Source of the DNA: Chloroflexota bacterium
Lineage (GTDB): Bacteria; Chloroflexota; Limnocylindria; Limnocylindrales; Limnocylindraceae
Direction of reading: 5' to 3'
DNA: 5,704 nt
Assembly: GCA_947483025.1 (NCBI GenBank)
Contig: CANKMK010000043.1
Coordinates: forward strand, 1 to 5,704
The first letter of the stretch is position 1, and each line of letters opens with the position of its first letter. This document shows positions 1-5,704 of this stretch, piece after piece. The position numbers and the translations under genes are program-made. The notes beneath the pieces are model-generated. The model had not been told where the DNA came from, did no database searches, and worked only from the letters and a program-made list of their open reading frames with translations.

Positions 1-2
1 AA

Positions 3-392
3 GCCCTCGAGTTCGAGCGCGCGGCAGCCATTCGCGACGAGATCCGCATGCTTCGTACGGCGGTGCTTGAAGAGGATGCGGCGACGGCGATTGAGCGCGC
101 GGCAGAGCGTGCCGCCCGCGACGCACAGGGTGGAAGTCGACGCGGTGCGCCCGCAAAGACGGCCCCCCAGGGGATCGGCGCTGCTGCCCACACGCTCGTT
201 GCCCCGGCGTTGGACACGGCTGCCGACTGGCTTCCAGGGCTCCGTGACGAGCATGAGGAGGAGACCGCTACGATCCCCGATGCAGGTCAGCCTCCAGCGG
301 CTGAGGCGCCCGTTCGGCGCCGCACCTGGGACCCGAGCGTGACGCCGAATGTAATCAAGCGCCGTGGTGAGCGGCCGAAGCGAAGGGGGTAG
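3..392 (+). CDS. uvrB: UvrB C-terminal part (excinuclease ABC subunit B), 5' truncated by window edge
   Basis: This is the last 129 codons of an open frame that enters from the left edge (frame 3) and ends at TAG 390-392. The first residues, LEFERAAAIRDEIR, match the UVR helical hairpin that closes canonical UvrB, the DNA-damage-loading helicase-like subunit of the cytoplasmic UvrABC excinuclease. That domain contacts the matching UVR domain of UvrC. The helicase core lies outside the window. In E. coli UvrB the chain ends shortly after this hairpin. Here it runs on for roughly 90 more residues: an acidic/Ala helix-like stretch to about residue 42 of the fragment, an Ala/Gly/Pro linker, a short acidic patch (DEHEEE), and a strongly basic end (about residues 105-129, ten Lys/Arg against two acidic). 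The ATG at 48 is internal, not the start. uvrA begins 2 bp after the stop. The identification rests on the UVR motif plus the uvrA/uvrC context. Confidence 0.88.
   Translation, partial: ALEFERAAAIRDEIRMLRTAVLEEDAATAIERAAERAARDAQGGSRRGAPAKTAPQGIGAAAHTLVAPALDTAADWLPGLRDEHEEETATIPDAGQPPAAEAPVRRRTWDPSVTPNVIKRRGERPKRRG
383..389 (+). promoter_or_regulatory. Ribosome binding site for uvrA
   Basis: AAGGGGG lies 5 bases before GTG 395, inside the last codons of uvrB. This purine-rich Shine-Dalgarno-like run supports the GTG start of uvrA and suggests that ribosomes finishing uvrB can re-initiate on uvrA. Confidence 0.6.
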
Positions 393-394
393 TC

Positions 395-3301
<2,907 letters not shown>

Positions 3302-3303
3302 CG

Positions 3304-3651
3304 ATGGCTGAGCCCCTCCTCCCTCGACATGCCGATCCATCGCTCGATCAGGCTGGGCTCCGCGCAGCCCAACTGCTGGAGCGCATCCTTGATGATCTGG
3401 TGGACGAACGCGCACGTGCCAGATTCCTGCCGTATCGAGCGTGGACGACGCAGCTCCGCGACGCGCATGGAGCAACGCTGCGCAAGGGGGTTGTCGCCGT
3501 TCGCGCCGCCCTCGGCCCAGGGGATGGCCTTGCCGATATCGCCTCAGGCGAGGCGGTGATCGAGCTACGTGAAGCGCTCGACGAGATCCTCCGTATTCTG
3601 AATCGCCGCGAAGCCCTTCGTGGTCGTGTCGGATCGCGCGATGGCGCCTGA
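3304..3651 (+). CDS. Hypothetical 115-aa protein between uvrA and uvrC
   Basis: I do not recognise this protein. It starts at ATG 3304, 2 bp after the uvrA stop, behind a GGAG element, and its TGA (3649-3651) overlaps the start of uvrC. Codons use G/C at most third positions, like the flanking genes, which supports real coding. The chain has no signal peptide, no membrane segment and no cysteine, so it is probably a cytoplasmic soluble protein. It looks mostly helical: a long amphipathic stretch at about 14-54 (LLERILDDLVDERARARF), a second at about 58-70, a Gly-rich turn (GPGDG, 71-75), and a third at about 82-108 (LREALDEILRILNRREAL) with heptad-like Leu/Ile spacing. It is rich in Arg (17, with one Lys), balanced by about as many acidic residues. 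The position suggests a link to excision repair or simply shared expression, but no catalytic motif is visible. A spurious frame is unlikely given the spacing and RBS. Confidence 0.75.
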   Translation: MAEPLLPRHADPSLDQAGLRAAQLLERILDDLVDERARARFLPYRAWTTQLRDAHGATLRKGVVAVRAALGPGDGLADIASGEAVIELREALDEILRILNRREALRGRVGSRDGA

Positions 3652-5524
3652 ACGACTCCCCGCGCCGAGTGTCCCTGACGCGATTGCGGCGGCACTGAAG
3701 GTTCTCCCTGACGCACCCGGCGTCTACCTTTTCTCAGATAGCACGGGGAAGATCATTTACGTAGGGAAAGCGACGCACCTGACGCAGCGCGTGCGCAGCT
3801 ACTGGCAGGCGGGCGGCGAACCGGGTGCGCATCGCATTCGTGACGCGATCGCAGAGGTTGCAACCCTGGACTGGACGGTCACCGACTCCACGAAGGAGGC
3901 ACTCCTCCTCGAGGCCACGCTGGTGCGGCGGCATCTTCCGAAGTACAACATTCGTCTTCGCGACGATCGCAGCTACCCCTACATTCGCGTCACGGCAGAT
4001 CCGTATCCGCGCGTAGAGCGCACACGCCGCCTCGTGCGCGATGGCTCACGCTACTTTGGGCCATACACAACCCCTGGTTCGGTGAATGCAGCCATGGAGG
4101 CGATCAAGCGCCTCTTTCAATTCCGCACCTGCGAGGTTGCGATCAAACCGATGGAGCGCGCGTTAGAACGCCCCTGCCTCCTGTACGACTTGAAGCGTTG
4201 CCAAGGGCCCTGCCTCGGCAACATCCCGGTTGCTGACTACCAGCGCGAGATCGACGGGGTGCAACTCTTCCTCGGCGGCCGTTCTCGTGCCGCCATCACC
4301 ATGCTCACCACGCGCATGGAGTCTGCCGCCGAGCGCGAGGCCTTTGAAGATGCTGCGCGCATTCGCGATGCGGTGCTCTCCCTTGAGACGACGTTTGACG
4401 AACAGAAGGTGCCAACCTCCGGTCGACCCGATGAGGATGTGCTCGGAATCGCTCGTCATGGCCGGCACGTTGCCATTGCCTGTTTCCAGATTCGTGACTC
4501 AGCACTGGTCGGTCGTGATGTTCATCGCGTAGAGGCGGGAGATTCTGGCGACGCAGAGCTCCTTGCAGGCTTTGCTGCGAGCTACTACGCCCGTGCGGGA
4601 GAGATTCCGCCGTCGATTGCGATGGCGACTGAAGTAGATGACGCAGAGATCCTCGAATTCCTTTCGGCTCGTCGCGAGGGTCGTGTTGAGATGCGCGTGC
4701 CACAGCGCGGAGATCGAGCGCGGATCGTGCGGTTGGCCGAGCGCAATGCAGAGGAGTGGCTCATTCGTCGCGAGGCGGAAGAGGACGCTGATCGTGAGCG
4801 CGCCGATGCGGCGCTCTCGGCGCTCGTCGTCGCCCTAAACCTCGAGGCATCGCCGTCGCGAATTGAGTGCGTCGATGTGAGCACTATTCAGGGAGCGTTC
4901 ACGGTCTCCTCCTTGACTGTGGCTGAGGAGGGGCAGTTGGCGCCCAAGGAGTACCGCCGCTTCCGCATCAAGGGCGTCGCTGGGCAGGACGACTTCGCAG
5001 CACACGCCGAAGCGCTCACGCGTCGCTTCGCCCGCTCCACGGCCGATGGGAGCCAACGGAGCGGTGAGGCCGAGTCACGCGCATGGAGCCTTCCAGACCT
5101 TCTTGTCATCGATGGTGGTCGCGGGCAAGTCTCCGCTGCAGCCGCCGTTCTAGATGCCGCAGGTTTGTCGATCCCACTCGTCGGTCTCGCCAAGGAGCGC
5201 GAGGAGCTCTGGCCGCGCGACGCTACCGCCCCAATTCTGCTCCCCGCCACCGATCCTGGACTACGCCTTCTGCAACGACTGCGCGACGAGGCGCATCGCT
5301 TCGCGATCGGCTATCACCGCACGCTGCGCAGTCGGGCGGCGACAGCGAGCCGGCTTGACGGTATCCGCGGGCTCGGCCCGACGAAGCGAAAGGCACTCCT
5401 GCGCAGGTTCGGATCAGCCGCGGGGATTGCCGCCGCACCGGCTGAGGCGCTGACCGAGGTGCCAGGGGTAGATCACGCTCTTGCCGCACGAATTCTGGCG
5501 GCTCTCGGCGCGGATCGTGGCTGA
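3641..5524 (+). CDS. uvrC: UvrC, excinuclease ABC subunit C
   Basis: UvrC is the nuclease of UvrABC. Bound to UvrB at a lesion, it cuts the damaged strand on both sides. Domains below are numbered from ATG 3641 (627 aa). The GIY-YIG nuclease for the 3' cut lies at about 22-105, with GVY 27-29, IYVG 39-42, Arg50/Arg52 and Glu91 as likely active-site residues. Cysteines 164, 179, 187 and 191 match the spacing of the Fe-S cluster ligands known in UvrC. The UVR domain that pairs with UvrB lies at about 227-249 (AFEDAARIRDAV). An RNase H-like nuclease for the 5' cut has Asp412, Asp491 (VIDGGRGQ) and His552 (RDEAHRFAIGYHR). A (HhH)2 DNA-binding pair lies at about 572-623. The gene appears complete. 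ATG 3641 was chosen because it is an ATG with a weak GGA 7 bases upstream and overlaps the upstream gene by 11 bp. In-frame GTGs at 3620 and 3626 are alternatives, adding 7 or 5 residues. Confidence 0.97.
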   Translation: MAPERLPAPSVPDAIAAALKVLPDAPGVYLFSDSTGKIIYVGKATHLTQRVRSYWQAGGEPGAHRIRDAIAEVATLDWTVTDSTKEALLLEATLVRRHLPKYNIRLRDDRSYPYIRVTADPYPRVERTRRLVRDGSRYFGPYTTPGSVNAAMEAIKRLFQFRTCEVAIKPMERALERPCLLYDLKRCQGPCLGNIPVADYQREIDGVQLFLGGRSRAAITMLTTRMESAAEREAFEDAARIRDAVLSLETTFDEQKVPTSGRPDEDVLGIARHGRHVAIACFQIRDSALVGRDVHRVEAGDSGDAELLAGFAASYYARAGEIPPSIAMATEVDDAEILEFLSARREGRVEMRVPQRGDRARIVRLAERNAEEWLIRREAEEDADRERADAALSALVVALNLEASPSRIECVDVSTIQGAFTVSSLTVAEEGQLAPKEYRRFRIKGVAGQDDFAAHAEALTRRFARSTADGSQRSGEAESRAWSLPDLLVIDGGRGQVSAAAAVLDAAGLSIPLVGLAKEREELWPRDATAPILLPATDPGLRLLQRLRDEAHRFAIGYHRTLRSRAATASRLDGIRGLGPTKRKALLRRFGSAAGIAAAPAEALTEVPGVDHALAARILAALGADRG

Positions 5525-5544
5525 ACGGGGCTGACGGGCACCCC

Positions 5545-5553
5545 TGCTAGGAT
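5545..5553 (+). promoter_or_regulatory. Probable extended -10 promoter element for secD
   Basis: TGCTAGGAT in the 37-bp uvrC-secD gap combines a TGn extension with a TAnnnT-type -10 hexamer (TAGGAT, 5548-5553). The secD ATG lies 8 bases further on, so transcription would start at or just before the ATG, giving a leaderless or nearly leaderless mRNA. No clear -35 is visible at the usual spacing. The AGGA inside it (5549-5552) could instead act as a Shine-Dalgarno at 9-base spacing, so the role is ambiguous. Confidence 0.4.
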
Positions 5554-5561
5554 TCTCGGCA

Positions 5562-5704
5562 ATGCGTAAGTTCACCCCGTACCTGATTCTGGCTACAGCG
5601 CTTCTGGCGCTGGCTATTGACCTACTCCCAAATCTCAGTCTCCCCGCGGGCGGGACAGCCGGCGGCACACGTCCGATCGAGACCAAGCTCGGCCTCGACC
5701 TTCG
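5562..5704 (+). CDS. secD: SecD N-terminus (protein translocase subunit), 3' truncated by window edge
   Basis: The frame opens at ATG 5562 and is still open at the right edge (47 codons plus two bases). The product begins with Arg-Lys and then a hydrophobic helix (YLILATALLALAIDLL, about residues 7-22). A Gly/Thr-rich stretch follows, and then ETKLGLDL. This is the N-terminal layout of SecD: a first membrane helix, then the conserved TKLGLDL(R/Q)GG motif at the start of the extracytoplasmic P1 region. SecD works with SecF at the SecYEG channel, using the proton motive force to help release exported proteins. Only the first segment is present, so SecD cannot be told from a fused SecDF. It follows uvrC by 37 bp, and a possible promoter of its own suggests it starts a separate transcription unit. 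Its function is unrelated to the repair genes. Confidence 0.85.
   Translation, partial: MRKFTPYLILATALLALAIDLLPNLSLPAGGTAGGTRPIETKLGLDL

Noticed and set aside
67..342. Alternative +1-frame reading of the UvrB tail
   Set aside because: It is an Arg/Pro/Ser-rich product typical of an off-frame reading of GC-rich DNA. The uvrB frame continues without a stop to a good junction with uvrA.
3329..3559. Overlapping forward frame inside the 115-aa gene
   Set aside because: It has poorer third-position GC, no RBS, and an internal position. The 3304 frame has better signals on all counts.
5527..5544. Possible rho-independent terminator after uvrC (GGGG ... CCCC)
   Set aside because: Only a 4-bp stem with a 10-base loop can be drawn, and no T-run follows, so it does not meet the usual form of an intrinsic terminator.

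Overview
The window is a compact, plus-strand nucleotide excision repair (NER) gene cluster from a GC-rich bacterium. In order it holds the 3' end of uvrB, a complete uvrA, a small gene I do not recognise, a complete uvrC, and the first codons of secD. Almost every base is coding. The longest non-coding stretch is the 37 bases between uvrC and secD.

Taxonomy is an inference. High GC at third codon positions, no membrane or secretion genes inside the repair block, GTG as the uvrA start, and a Chloroflexota/Actinomycetota-like style of UvrA and UvrC sequence suggest a lineage in or near Chloroflexota. A phylogeny of UvrA or UvrC would be needed to settle this. Nothing points to a mobile element, prophage, CRISPR array or recent transfer, and codon use looks even from gene to gene.

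Layout: 1-392 is the UvrB C-terminus, with its UVR helical hairpin followed by an unusually long, basic tail. 395-3301 is UvrA, with two ABC ATPase halves and zinc modules, one of which lacks a cysteine. 3304-3651 is a 115-residue protein of unknown function. 3641-5524 is UvrC, with a GIY-YIG nuclease, a four-cysteine Fe-S motif, a UVR domain, an RNase H-like nuclease and (HhH)2. 5562 onward is the SecD N-terminus, behind a probable promoter of its own.

How the genes work together: UvrA dimers load UvrB onto damaged DNA. UvrB then recruits UvrC through paired UVR domains, and both of those domains are present in this window. UvrC cuts 3' and 5' of the lesion. The repair genes are separated by 2 bp or overlap, so they are probably co-transcribed and translationally coupled. 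The unknown protein sits between uvrA and uvrC and would be made along with the excinuclease, which makes it the best candidate here for something undescribed. I found no larger novel system.
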